Positions 47,097 to 59,245 are shown, counted from the first letter of the stretch. The stretch is 64,000 nt of DNA from Dipteronia dyeriana (GCA_032871835.1 CM065301.1:35720405-35784404); one strand, 5' to 3'. Notes: generated from the letters alone by a model not told the origin. Numbers and translations: made by a program.

Positions 47097-47686
47097 ATTA
47101 TCAAGATGATCGGGACAAAACCTCAGGTCGGGCCAAGGCCCCAGGTCGGGATTGAGTCAATGGTCGGGGAGAAAAAGGCCCTGGTCGGGTTTATGTAGAT
47201 GTTCGCCAGATTGACACGTGGATATGCAAGCAGAATGAGTTTTACTCCAATAAGGTATCTCGAAGCACACTTTGATAAGGAATCAAATTTCCTTATCAAT
47301 ACCAAAGGCCAAATTAGACAAAAAGTCCAATGCGTGAAGAACATGAAACAGGAAAGAAGAATAAAATGACTCAAACACGTCAATCCCACTTACTTGTATA
47401 GAAAAAATTAGGTTTCTACACATGTATAAATAGACCCTAATAGCATCCAAAAAAGGTTAAGAACAAGAGAGAGAGAGAACTTAAATGACTGAGCGTGTAA
47501 TCTATTGTTGATAGTGAAATTCTTTCTTCGCTGATTTTCAGCAACCGTGGATGTTTCCCCACCTTAGGGTTTTACCACGTAAAATCTTTGTTTTTCTTTA
47601 ATTCTTTAATCATTCATAATTAGTAATTGTGTGATCTCATATATACTATGTTCGACATGTGATCGATTTAAAAATCACTGTCAACA
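47097..47686 (+). repeat. 5' LTR of gypsy 2 (right-hand part)
   Basis: The remainder of an LTR whose left end lies on the other side of copia A (before 34502). It ends ...CACTGTCAACA just before the primer-binding site. It contains repeated CAGGTCGGG/CTGGTCGGG units (47120-47185) and a TATAAATA near 47425. No second LTR of this element is in the window. Confidence 0.75.
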
Positions 47687-47689
47687 ACT

Positions 47690-47705
47690 AGCGCTAGAAG
47701 GAAGA
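47690..47705 (+). other. Primer-binding site of gypsy 2
   Basis: AGCGCTAGAAGGAAGA lies three bases after the LTR end. It resembles the TGGCGCTAGAAGGA-type primer-binding site common in plant Tat/Athila elements, with the first bases changed. Confidence 0.6.
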
Positions 47706-47760
47706 GGTTGAACCTCCGACGTTTTGATTAGCCGGGGATTTAGTCATATAAGGCAAAATC

Positions 47761-49425
47761 ATGGCTTCTAGCACTGATAGAGGTTCGTTCCCACACAACG
47801 TTGGCGGTTTGCAGGAGGCAAACATTGTGGACGCAAATGCACCATGAATTGATCCACCTCTAAGAACTCAACCATCAAACAGACAGGACGCCATCACAAC
47901 CACGGGCTTGATTGTAGAAATATCTCCATATGCATTTAGGCAAGTTCAGGAATTCCTGCGGAGAGTCATTGATGATGCCGCTAGACAGAGAATTAGCATA
48001 ACTGCAACTGCAAATCTAAGTTCACCATACTAGCTCTCTACACTTGTAGTAGCTCAAGGACCCAAGGTGCGCTTTGAGATCGTGGCAACCTCTCCAGGCG
48101 CACCCCAAAAATCTGGAAGAGATAAAGTGGAGAAGCGGGAAAAAAGAGAGCATTCATATAAAATAAACAGACCACATCAGGATAGGAAAAACGGAGGAAC
48201 GTGAGGCAAGCTCATGCGAGGATACCGTGAGGTATGACGATGCAAGACAATACTATGAGCAAGAAGATATGTATGATTGATGGGGAAAGAAGCCTCGATC
48301 GGATGCAAGTGAAAACAAATGAGCCCCCCAAGGCGAAGGGACCCGTATGGGCTTACAATCTACCAAATGTTGGATAGGCATGGCGAACCCGAAGGAGAGC
48401 GTGAAGTTCTCCTTAGAAGGATAGAAGCCTTGGATAAAAAGCGAAGTCAAGAAAACCCTCTGGTCGAGAATTTTGGGAGTCCGTTTACTGATACCATAAG
48501 ACAGATTCATTGTTCAACTAAATTCCGGATGCCGCATATGGAGCAATTCAAAGCTAATACCAATCCACAAGAACATATTAAAAGATACCATAGCGTCATG
48601 GCACAGTAAGATTATGATGATGTCCTCATATGTCATATGTTCCCTCAGACATTGGGAGATCAAGGATCCAGGTGGTTCGGAGGATTAACTTCAGGGTCCG
48701 TCAGAAGTTTTGAAGGATTGACACGAGCAATCACCAGACAATTTATAGGAAATATCCAATGGATGAAATCGGTATCAGCTCTTTCTACCTTGAGGCAAAG
48801 AAAAGATGAAAAGCTAAAAGATTACTTAACCAGGTTCTCGCAGAAGGTATCAGAAGTTCAGGATCCCAACGATGATGCAGTGGTATCCGCATTCATAAAC
48901 AACTTGCAACACAGTCACCTAACCTTGAACCTAAGGCAGCGAGGACCGACCGCATAGGAGAGCATGGTAGATTATGTCGGGGGATACGCCATGGTAGAAG
49001 AAGAACAAATTGCCCACGGGGGAGAGTTTATACTTTGGGGTCACCCTATCAACAGTCAAAAGAGCCAAGAAGGTGGTTTGAAAAACAATGGTAAGAACGA
49101 CCCCAAGGGCAACGTAGGAAAAGGAAAAGGAAAAGGAAAAGATGGGCGAAAAGATGATGATAGAGCAGGGAGGAATCCGAGGCGCCTGTACACCAACTAT
49201 ACCCTGTTAGCCAAAAAGCAGGAGGAAATCCTGAATATAATAGAAGACAAAAACTTATATAAAAAACCCCCGAGGTTATCAAATTTTGCCAGAAGAGATA
49301 CTATAAAGTACTGCCGATTCCACCAAGAAAATGGCCACGAAACTTTCAAATGTTACCAACTCAGGGATTACATTAAGAAGCTAATCCGGGAAGGTCACCT
49401 CATTGACGTCATCCTCAGAGAATGA
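47761..49425 (+). pseudogene. gypsy 2 gag
   Basis: An ATG at 47761 starts gag (MASSTDRGSF), which hits a stop after 28 codons. Long open pieces continue at 48319-48609, 48637-48957 and 48964-49425. The capsid region reads FRMPHMEQFKANTNPQEHI, then MFPQTLGDQGSRWF and FIGNIQWMKSVSAL. A zinc-binding-like CRFHQENGHETFKCYQLRDY motif lies near 49315-49370. Several stops separate the pieces. Confidence 0.85.
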
Positions 49426-49639
49426 GAGGATCGATAAAAGGATACCCACACAGGGGTTCGGGATAGGAGTTATAGGAGCCCGAAGAAAGACTCGAATAGC
49501 GGGGCAATCGACTCCATTTTTGGTGGCCCCAATACCGGAAGTAGTAGCCGAGAAATGATGTTTGATGTTAGGGAAACGATGAACAACCAAAGAAGTATTT
49601 AGGTGAATCATCTAGGTCATGATCAGAAAAAAGTAAAGT

Positions 49640-50150
49640 AAGGATGGGGGCCAATAATTTTCATTGAAGCAAACACACACAAGTCGGAGGTCAGACCAAA
49701 CAACGCGATTGTTGTGTCAGCTAGCATTTCACATACAAGTAAGACGAATCCTGATTAACAATGGTAGTTCGATAGACATTTTAAGCATAAAGGCGTTCGA
49801 CCAGCTCAGGCTACAAAAGAATGATCTCCAAACATTGAAGGCCCTATTAAGGGGTTTCAGAGGAACCGAAGTCAGGGCGTTGGGAACTGTTAAACTACGA
49901 GTAGAAGCTTGAAGCTTTCCTTGTACAAAGACAGTACTGTTGGATTTTGTGGTCATAAATACCGAGTATTGGCTATATAACGCTCTACTAGGTCGACCCT
50001 TACTAAACAAAATAAAAGCAGTAACTACAACCTATGCGCTCATGGTGAAATTTCTGACCGAAGCTGGTGTAAGGATTATGAATAGTTCACAGGAATGAGC
50101 CAGGAAAGCAAATCTCACCGTATATGGAGAAAAGGTAGAATCAGGGGTAA
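49640..50150 (+). pseudogene. gypsy 2 aspartic protease
   Basis: The active-site segment reads ILINNGSSIDIL near 49750-49785. Related elements have D-N-G-S-S here, so the catalytic aspartate has become asparagine. The distal LLGRPLLNKIKAV motif is at about 49985. Stops near 49912 and 50098 break the frame. Confidence 0.8.
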
Positions 50151-50155
50151 TACAG

Positions 50156-51030
50156 GTGGAGACTGTTGAAAAAGGTGAAGACCTAAAAGTAGATCAAATA
50201 GAGGCGAATGCCAAAACCCCGACCGGGTTCGACCTAGACCCGAGGGAGGCAACACCTGAGAGTGACAAAGGCCCGAAGGAACCAACTATGGAAGTTTTTA
50301 TTAGCAACGATGATCCGAAGAAGATTGTTAGGATGGGGTCTCAACTGACGAAGCTCGATGAAAGCAAGATGGTCGAACTACTAAAAGAATACAAAGACGT
50401 GTTCGCTTGGGAGCACGCTGACATGCTAGGGATCGATCCAAGAATGATCTCACATTACTTAGCAGTAAATCTCGATCAGAAACCAGTTATCCAGAAGAGG
50501 AGACGTTTTAACCCGAAAAGAAGCAAGACGATTAAGGAAGAGGTCGAAAAGCTATTAGCCGCATGATTTATTCAGGAAGTGAAATATCCCGACTGGGTTG
50601 CTAATGTAGTCCTGGTAAAAAAGAAAAAAGACTAGTGGAGGATGTGTGTGGATTTCACCGACCTGAACAAAGCATGCCCGAAAGATAGCTTCCCCGTGCC
50701 TCGGATCGACCAGCTGGTAGATGCAACGGCCGGACATGAACTATTAAGTTTCATGGATGCATATCCAGGTTACAACCAGATTAGAATGTTTAAACCATAT
50801 GAGGATAAAACTTCATTTACAGCTGACCATAAATTGTATTGCTATAAGGTTATGCTGTTTGGATTAAAGAATGCTAGGGAGACTTACCAAAGGCTTGTGA
50901 ATAAAATGTTCACTCGATAGATTGGCAGGAATATAGAGGTATACGTGGATGATATGCTAACCAAAAGTGTAACGTTTGAAGACTATCTAACCGACTTAAG
51001 GAAACGTTTGAAGTACTGCGAAAGTATGGG
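50156..51030 (+). pseudogene. gypsy 2 reverse transcriptase
   Basis: The lead-in DVFAWEHADMLGIDPRMISH (near 50400) is followed by KPVIQKRRRF and MCVDFTDLNKACPKDSFPVP at 50643. FMDAYPGYNQIRM (near 50755) and YVDDML (near 50941) hold the catalytic aspartates, all intact. Stops at 50564, 50633 and 50918 and a frameshift near 51010 break it. The phrase DLNKACPKDSFPLP is typical of plant Tat-type RT. Confidence 0.88.
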
Positions 51031-51780
51031 ATGAAGTTGAACCCAAAGAAATGCGTATTCGGAGTACCATCCGGTAGGTTCTTAGAATTTCAAGTTCACC
51101 AAAGAGGAATCGAAGTAAACCCGGAGAAGATAAGAGCCTTGCAAGAAATGAGATCTCCCAAGACATTGAAGGAAATCCAAAGACTGACGGGTTGTCTAGC
51201 GTCTCTGAACCGATTCATAAGTAAATCAACGGATAAATGCCTACCTTTCTTCAAGGCAATTAAGCGAGGAATGGGGGTAGAATGTAATGATGAATGCGAG
51301 CAAGCGTTCAAAAAAATCAAAGAATATTTGGGAAAAGCTCCGATATTGTCTAAACCCCTTGAGGGGGAAGTGCTCTATCTTTACATATCCGTTACAAACG
51401 TACCGACAGGATCGGTACTGCTCAAATTGGAAGAGGGAACGTAGAAACCTGTATACTATACCAGTAAAGCTCTTTTACCTGCGAAGACAAGATACTTTCC
51501 AGTTGAACAAATGGCTTTGGCCATGGTAACAGCAGCGAGAAAGCTGAGGCCATGCTTTCAAGCTCATAAAATTGAAGTATATACTGATTGTCCCTTGAAG
51601 TAGATTTTATCAAAGCCTGAGGTGTCGAGACGGCTGACCAAATGAGCAATAGAACTAAGTGAGTTTAACATATTCTACTCGCCAAGAGCGATGATCAAGG
51701 GACAAATTGTAGCGGATCTGGTTACGGAGTACACTGAGCCGAACGTTGAGGTAACCAGGATGTTAAGAGAAATGGACTTG
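51031..51780 (+). pseudogene. gypsy 2 RT connection and RNase H
   Basis: LNPKKCVFGVPSGRFLEF (51034) is followed by a 'thumb' segment, EMRSPKTLKEIQRLTGCLAS. The usual gypsy RNase H follows: KPVYYTSKALLPAKTRYFPV (near 51450), MALAMVTAARKLRPCFQAH, then EFNIFYSPRAMIKGQIVADL. In-frame stops occur at about 51442, 51601 and 51643. Confidence 0.82.
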
Positions 51781-52221
51781 CTTGCTTAGAAATTGCATGT
51801 ATATGGATCGTCAAACACGCATGGCAGTTAGGCAGGCATAGTTATATCCACACCGGAAGGTGACAATGTGGAATGTGCCTTGCTATTTGACTTCAAAGCC
51901 ACTAACAATATGGCAGAGTATGAGGCGCACCTGGAAGGCCTTAGGGTGTGCACGGCACTAGGAGCGGATGAGTTGAAAATATCCAGTGATTCATAGGTGG
52001 TAGTCAGTCAAGTTATGAATAAATACCAAGCCAAGGACAACAACATGGCCACGTATTTAACCATAACTAGGACACTCCTCGAAAGGTTCAAAGCATACAG
52101 AATCACTCAGATCCCGAGGGAGGAAAATGAGAAAGTGGACGCGTTGTCAAAATTGGCATCAGCTACTAGTGTATGGTCAAAAATGATCCCGATCGTTTGC
52201 ATGCAAAATCCAAGTATCTAG
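51781..52221 (+). pseudogene. gypsy 2 second (archaeal-type) RNase H
   Basis: LHVYGSSNTHGS (near 51795) corresponds to the first motif of the archaeal-type RNase H that Tat elements carry behind the standard one. The expected D-G-S-S is Y-G-S-S, so this catalytic aspartate is lost. NMAEYEAHLEGLRVC (near 51907), LKISSDS and QIPREENEKVDALSKLAS (near 52110) complete the domain. Stops at 51787, 51828 and 51995. Its presence places the element in the Tat lineage. Confidence 0.82.
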
Positions 52222-52248
52222 AATGAAAATCAAGCCAAAGCATCGAGG

Positions 52249-53480
52249 GTGGAAGTAATTGAGGAGGAACAAACTACCTGGATGACCCCAATCAGAGAAT
52301 ATTTAGAGAAATGGGTGCTCTCGATGGAGACAGCTGAGGTGAAGCGTCTCAGATATAAAGCCATAAGATATTCGATGATAATAGGAGAGCTACACAGAAA
52401 AGGGTTCTCCAAAGCCCTTCAGAAATGTGTGGACCCGATCAGAGGTAAGCAAATATTGGAAAGCATCCATAGGGGAGTCTGTGGGAACCACTCAGGTGGT
52501 AAAAGCTTGGCACATAAAAAGCTCAGGCAAGGTTTTTATTGGCCAACTTTGTTTGAAGATGCACAAGATGTTGCAAATCAATTCGCTGGCTATCAAAAGG
52601 TAGCTAATGACATTCGAGGACCACCCGAGCAGTTAAAAAATTTGACATCGCCATGGTCGTTTGCCATGTGGGGAATAGATCTAATTGGTCTGATGCCAAC
52701 TGCAACTAAAGGAGGGGTAAAGCATGCTATAGTAGCTGTCGCAAGCGGAACCACTGGTACATATCACCGAGGCTAACACATAATTTTGTAAGGAAGAGTA
52801 TCATTTATAGGTTCGGAATCCCCAAAACTATAATCACAGACAATGGAACTCAATTTGATAGTGACAATTTCAGAAATATGTGTTAAGACTTTGGGATAAA
52901 GAACTACTACGCCAAGCCAGCTCACCCTCAGACTAATGGTCTAACGGAGGCGGTGAGCAAAATAATCAAGCATATTCTGAAGGAAAAGATGGAGGTAAGG
53001 AAAGGAAATTGGGCAGATAAATTTCACGAAGTCTTATGGGCCTATCAGACTACAGAAAGGAATTCAACGGGGGAAACACCATACTCGTTGGCATTCGAGA
53101 TGGAGGCGGTGATTCTAGTTGAGATAATTCATAAGTCCCCTAGTTTACATCTCTTCAATCCTAAAGGAAATGTGAAGATGTTAAAACAAGACTTGGACGA
53201 GTTGGAAGAGAGAAGAGATATGTCCAGGGTGAGAAATGCTGCCTACCAACAGATGGTAGCAAGGTATTATAATTCGCATGTCAAGATAAGGAGATTCCAG
53301 CTCGGAGACCTAGTTCTGAGGAGGGTGACGCTCAATACAAAGGATAAGTCTGCAGGCTCGCTAACTGATAAATGGGAAGGACCATACCAAGTGGTCGGGA
53401 TAGCATGATATGGAGCATATTGACTTTTCCGACCAAAGGGAATCGAGCTTCTCAGGCTATGTAATGCACACTATTTAAAG
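52249..53480 (+). pseudogene. gypsy 2 integrase
   Basis: HRGVCGNHSGGKSLAHKKLR and GFYWPT (near 52470-52545) represent the HHCC zinc-binding region. The two cysteines expected after it are gone (FAGYQK). The core has WGIDLIGLMP (near 52672, first Asp) and, after a frame change, TDNGTQFDS (near 52840, second Asp). AHPQTNGLTEAVSKIIKHIL (near 52922) keeps the third acid. The C-terminal part (GDLVLRRV near 53300, GPYQVVGIA) ends at about 53408 with a short extension. Stops near 52774 and 52884. Confidence 0.85.
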
Positions 53481-54410
53481 ATCTTCTATCCATGAGAGGA
53501 TTCTTATTTTTGCTTTTATTATTTATTTCCATAGTGTAAGCTTTAAATTATTATTTGCTAATTGTCTTTTATCTTTTGAGAAATTAATAAAAGTCCCTAT
53601 GGGGAGTGATTATAAATATCAAGAACAGTGTTCGAAACCAAACGTTCGCTCATAGGAGCATTTACAGGATACCTCAGTTAATTGGTCAAGATTGATATGG
53701 ATCCCGAGGGGCCCATGAAGCACTGTTAGAACGCTTTCGGGTACACAAACCCGATGGGATGTGCCAAAAGTTGGATAAGGTGAGAATCCTACCTATAAGA
53801 TAAGGCTGACACAGCCATAAGATGCTTATAAAGATGGTGGTACAAGTTACACCTTATCGCAATGAATATTGATCAACAGACTATTGGGAGACGTCCCAAC
53901 AACCTAGTTGACAGATAAAAGATGAAAGTCTATAAATATAAACTACACAATTGGTTTGCAGACGAACATTGCTCAATGGAAAGGTATACAACAAACGTTC
54001 GTGAGCAACCAGAACCCGAGTGGACAAATGCAATAGATCTACCTCAAGAAAACCTGAAATTGTTGCAGAGCACGGTTCAGTTCCCCAAGGATGGTTGATC
54101 ACCAAAACTGAGGCAAATAAATCGATCATTACATAATGAAACAGACTCAGAAAATTAGGTTATCAATCCTAAAACGATCGGTATACAAGTGGTTCTACTT
54201 AGCCTAACTCATAACCATCAACCTAGCATGGGTTAGCATTCATAGTCCGGGTTGAGATAAAACATGGAAGAATGTAAGCGTAAGAAACCACACACCAAAA
54301 ATGGTAAACATCTTGAAGATATGCGAATAAGGAAAAATATACATTAACTGTCATAATCGGTCAAGTGTACAAATACACATATAAAAAAAGCCATAAAATC
54401 AGAGATACGT
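53481..54410. other. gypsy 2 spacer between integrase and antisense region
   Basis: No coding region and no clear repeat is visible. A TATAAATA-like element read on the plus strand at about 53930 could not be tied to any transcript. Confidence 0.45.
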
Positions 54411-56360
54411 CAGCTGTTCCTAAGAAACAGAGGAACCCCCAGGACCTAAGGGAGGAACATTATCATCTTCATTGAAACTTCCAAAATCTGGCCAGGAAAT
54501 GATGTCATCAGAATCCACAAATAAGAAAGGTGAATAATCTACATCCGGGAAAGGATCGACGTCAACCCTTTTGGTTAAACCGTCGTTATCCTGACCGGCA
54601 TGAAAAGACACAAGGGATATCTTTGAAGGGAGCTCATAATGTATAGTGAGAGGATCTTTTCTTATAGATCTGCAATAGGCCTTCCATCGAACCCGCTGAT
54701 TCTTGATCGCTTCCAGGGACTCTCTCTGGTGCTTAGATATTGTCTGGTCCCGTTTCTAGTGGGCCTCTTTTGAAGACCTTTCCTTGGCACCAAAGAACGT
54801 CTTAGCAGTTGCGAGACCTCTCTCAAATTCCCTTAGTAGCGTAACATCGAAAGCAGGGGACCTCTTATACCGATCAACATTTTGGACTTTGAGGTCTAAC
54901 ATGGCTTCGTGCGAAAGGACTTTCATACTGACTTGTTGTTGCTCTAAGTCTTTGGCGAGATGCTCATAGTGAAGCCTAGCTTCCTCAGATGCCTGCTGCA
55001 CCTCCAATGTCTTCTGCTGAGCTGTGGTAAGGGAATCCTGAGCAACCTGAGCTTCTTCCAGAGCCTTCTTCACCGCTGTCTTGGCCAAGATGGCTCTCGA
55101 TTCGAGTTCAGCACTCCACAATTTAGCCTCAGCAACTCTCTTCTCCAGCCCAACATTACTTGTAGTGAGTTCCCTAAGAGCTTCATCAGATGTAGCGGCC
55201 CTATTTTGAACATTCACGAGAGTTTTTCTCAGAGTCATCTTGGTTGCAGTATGTGCCTTTAGCTTCTCTGCATACTGTTTAGCTTTGAAAGCACTGGCAG
55301 CAGAAGACTTCAAAGCCTTATCTTTCTCAGCGGGAGCCACTTCAGCTGAGAATTCTCCGCAGCCTGTTTATTTTTCTCAAAAAATGCCCGAGTTAATGCT
55401 TCCACTACCTGTAAAAGATCAACGAAAGGCAGGTTAGATAAAGAGAAGGATAAAAAATGGTGGAGAGACTTACAAAAACACCAGTATTAAATATCATACG
55501 GATCCGCTCAAAATCTGCAGCATCTTGGGCATCCTTCCAGTAACCTTCACCAATACATCCGACCCTAGATGACATTGAGCGAAGCATGGAAAGAGGTTAA
55601 ACTGAGAACTACTGGATGATGGGAAGTGAGAAAGCTCAGCAGCAGAATTAGTAAGAGCATATTGATCCTGAGAATAGGAGGGGATAGTACGATCAGCAGA
55701 GATTAGAGTCTTCGAGATCCTAACGTCTTTCCTAGGAAGATTATCAGGTGTAACAACCCGAGGGCCTTCGCCCTTAGGAATTTGACCTTTGACAACAACA
55801 GGCATAATGGAAGGGGCACCAATAGACTCACTCATCCCGATATCCCGCTTAAACTGGATAGCTGCTTCTTCCCTTGGCTCAAAAATAGAACGGAGGGCCA
55901 GCTCCTCAAACAAATCAAGGAAGCTTTCATTAGTTATCTTCTCTTCGTCAGAACCACCATCATCATCTTTAAAATCCGTGAAAACAGTTTGGCACCTTAC
56001 AGTAAACTGTATAGGAGCGTCCTTAGAGCAGCAGAGGGGTGGCACAACCGGAACCTCAGAAGACTCATTTAGAGGGAGCGTCTGGTCAACAACCTTGTTT
56101 GATTTAGATGGAGCCGAAGACAGATTCATTTTACCCTAATCACTCATTCTCTTGGATCATAATTCTCATGATATAAGATCAGAAACCGTCTCCTGGTCTT
56201 CCTCCACCTCCAAGATGATTGGATCGACTACCGAGGTAGGCAATACTGGATCAACCTCAGATGTAAGACTTGCTCTCATGTGAAAGGCATCGGGAGCAGA
56301 TGACCCATCAACGGTCTTGGCAAAATTAAGGCTCGAAGCTTTGACTGTCACGTCTACTTC
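54411..56360 (-). pseudogene. gypsy 2 antisense reading region with coiled coil
   Basis: Three long minus-strand pieces follow each other in the same direction: 56351-56166, 56129-55494 and 55340-54756, with an acidic tail at 54611-54420. The first two are Ser/Glu/Asp-rich (DFKDDDGGSDEEKI near 55960). The third is a strong heptad-like Ala/Leu/Glu/Lys coiled coil of about 190 residues (AEAKLWSAELESRAILAK, then EEAQVAQDSLTTAQQK). The tail ends in DVDPFPDVDYSPF and a GPGGSS stretch. The layout, with an acidic N-terminus, coiled coil and acidic tail opposite to pol, parallels gypsy 1. A PF04195-like core is not evident here and may be deleted. Confidence 0.6.
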
Positions 56361-56930
56361 ATGTGACTTCTCTCTTCGTGAATCTTCCCTTCTCCGACGC
56401 TCCCTGTCAGACCTATCATAATCACATATTCCACGGTTAAATTCTTCAGAACTGGACCTAACCCTGACCTACTCTCTCTTTGGAACGACCCCGTCGGTCA
56501 CTTTGAGATCAGGGAGGATGACAATCACTCATGCCAACTTGTTCGGAGGGGATGCCGAAAGAATGATGGTCATATTCATACACATGCTCTACCGGATCAT
56601 GTTAAGGTGGAGCAATTTCTTAAGCAACCTGATCGGTTGCGGCTATCCTACTGACCCGATCTACGTGCTTGGCCTTCTCAGCCTGATCACCAGCAACGAT
56701 GTCCACATCGAATACTAAAAGGAAAAAATGCCACACGATAATCAATAGTCAGTATAGGGAAAAGTACACATGACGTTCTATGCTAAAATAAATAGTGATA
56801 AAGCAAGACTCACGTCATCTACGGTGGACAGAAATCGAGGGAAAAAGCCCAGCCTTGATTAAATCTGCCTCAACATAAAGGACTCAACGATCCCTCTCTT
56901 CTCAAGAAGTCTCAGCCGCCTTGACTAAAT
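56361..56930. other. Distal gypsy 2 sequence up to the copia B junction
   Basis: A mixed region with short open frames on both strands (for example 56503-56718 plus) that have no motif I recognise. The minus-strand reading is a possible upstream extension of the antisense ORF, with stops. No LTR is found before the junction at about 56925-56931. Confidence 0.45.
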
Positions 56931-57704
56931 GATATATATCAATTAACACAAGAGATTGCATAGGATGTAAATTGGTGTGTGCACATATATAAGTGTTTGT
57001 ACAGGATACAAACAAGGATATATATATATATATAATAAAATAAAAAGAAGTTGACTTTTATCAAAAAATCAAACGCAACAAAAGTTATAAATATATATAT
57101 TAAACGCACGACCAGTTGCACAACTGGTGATAGGTAAAAAAAAATTAAAAAAAAAAATTCAAGTGCTTGCCCTGTTCTAGAAAAAGTGTGCGTGAGTCGT
57201 GAGATATAAATATATATTAGATATATATTATGATTTTAAGGATTGAACCACATTGGTAAATATATGTTTTGCATGAGATGCAATTTATGTGTGCGTGAAA
57301 TCAATACACCAAATTAAGAAGAAAGAGTTTCTTCAAGTATTTCTCTACATCCTCTAATCAAGTTCCTAAGACTGACGTGCCCACACACAGTTACCAATCC
57401 CGGGAGATAGCGAGAAAGATCGAGTAGTTCAGACAGGAGCACATTATAAAGTGAAGGAGCTTCCAAACGTTGGTAAGATTGGTTCAGATAGGAGCATATC
57501 GAAAAGTGAATGAGCCTCCAAACGTTGGTAAGTTTTTCTTCTTCTGATTATATTGATTTCAATTTCCTGTGTTTACATATTGTATGTATTAGTTTTGAAA
57601 AATAATTAAGATCCCAAGTTCACCGGTCCCAGATACAGATATGATCTGTATAAAAAAAATTAAAACCTAGTTCAGCTGCGTAACCGGTGAACAGGGTTCC
57701 AACA
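56931..57704 (+). repeat. 5' LTR of copia B, 5'-truncated
   Basis: It starts inside the LTR at GATATATATCAATTA, abutting gypsy 2, and ends GGTTCCAACA before the primer-binding site. Copia A LTRs are about 2 kb, so more than half is missing. Confidence 0.85.
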
Positions 57705-57706
57705 AT

Positions 57707-57719
57707 TGGTATCAGAGCC
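57707..57719 (+). other. Primer-binding site of copia B
   Basis: TGGTATCAGAGCC lies two bases after the LTR end, the initiator-methionine-tRNA type also used by copia A. Confidence 0.9.
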
Positions 57720-59245
57720 TGGTTATATTTTTCGAACATGAAATTATTTTCGATGCTCCTGTATGTATGATTGTGTAGGCACGATTTAAATTGACTGTAT
57801 GTTGTTTTTGTTTGTATATTATTTTTTTTTTAATTTATAAAAACATGATTGATCGTTAATTATATGGTACTGTAGATTTAGGGTTTATGGATTGTATTTT
57901 TTTTTGTTTATATATATATATATATATACTGTCATTGTATTGGTAAAAATAATAATTGTAACCTATATTGGAGACCTGGAAAAATCGCGAAGAATGATTC
58001 ATGAGATGAATCGGAGTGACCTGAATAGACTGGAAGACTCGAAAATTACAAGAAGACCAAGGTATGCCTTGGGATTTTTTTTTTGTAATTTTAGATTCCA
58101 ATTTTTTAGGTTAAATAATCTACAGTACTCGGTCAATTAATATATGCTTTATATTATGTGATGATAAAAGCATTGCCATGCATACGTATGTCATTTAGAT
58201 TAGATGTGCCTACACAAATATATTTGATATGTCATACATGAATCATAGCCTGATATTTTATGTATTTGTTTTAATGTGATTAAAATGGGCAATATACATA
58301 ATTGGCTACGAATAATGAGATTAGTTTTTAATGGTTAGAAAACTTGGTAATTCTCATCAATATTAATCTAGTTATTAAAGAGTTTAATAAGTTATATTAA
58401 TAGGGTCATTTATTGTAATTAGGATTAATATGATTAATTACCTAATAATAAATGAACCGAATAAAGTGTTAGAGTCTTAATAGTTAAAATTTGGTAAACA
58501 CTAACATAATAATCTGACCTTAGTAAATAGTTTACTAAAGCTTAGATTATTCAATAATAGGTTAGATTTTTAATTGTTAAAAATCATTAATAATTTATTA
58601 GTTAATTAGAATTTTGTTCTAATTAGTTAATTCGCTAGATAACTTGATTAAAGTTAGTCGTTTAATCCTGTAGAGTGTAGGTGCATTAACGGTTAATAGA
58701 AAACCCTATTTTTAAAATAGTGAGTGGGAGAGGGATATATGACATATATATCTTGCGGTCATCATCATTAGTTCAATACCGTGAGATCCGAGTGGGGCCT
58801 CGTGATGGCTTTTCTTTCGTCCTACCTAAGGAGGGCTTCCACAAAGGTCAATACCAAGGTTGACTTCCTAACGGATGGGATTTATGAGGGTATTTCGGGA
58901 TTGACCGATCCAAAGGCGGCAATTCATGAGTTAAGCTCGTGAGATCTGAAATGGTGGGTTACGCACACGAAGGTTTTGATTAAGTTTGTTAATTAAAAAC
59001 CTGACTAAAAGAACGATGGTTGAATGATATGGAACAAGAGTTATTCTAGAATATCATTTGATTGAGAATGTCTCGGTCCAACGTGCAAAGACTTGACCGA
59101 CCCTAACGCGGCACTTCTTTATGGTATGTTGGATTGTCGTGGTACAACAACTAGTTTTAGGGTAGTTCTAGTTCGTTAAACATGTTCATGCATAAAATTT
59201 AAATTTATGCCAAAGCACTCACACTTGTTTTAAATAAATGACTGA
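57720..59245 (+). other. Leader of copia B
   Basis: About 1.5 kb of non-coding sequence that matches the copia A leader in opposite orientation. No gene is seen. A TA microsatellite lies near 57909-57929. Confidence 0.7.

Larger units (their letters stand above)
47102..56930 (+). mobile_element. Ty3/gypsy retrotransposon, Tat-like, truncated (gypsy 2)
   Basis: In plus orientation it has LTR remainder, primer-binding site, gag, protease, RT, RNase H, a second RNase H of the archaeal type, and integrase. A long segment follows whose only reading potential is on the minus strand. The dual RNase H and the antisense segment are hallmarks of the Tat lineage. The 3' LTR is absent: sequence passes straight into a truncated copia B LTR at about 56925-56931. 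The 5' LTR was split by copia A. Stops are frequent throughout. Confidence 0.88.
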
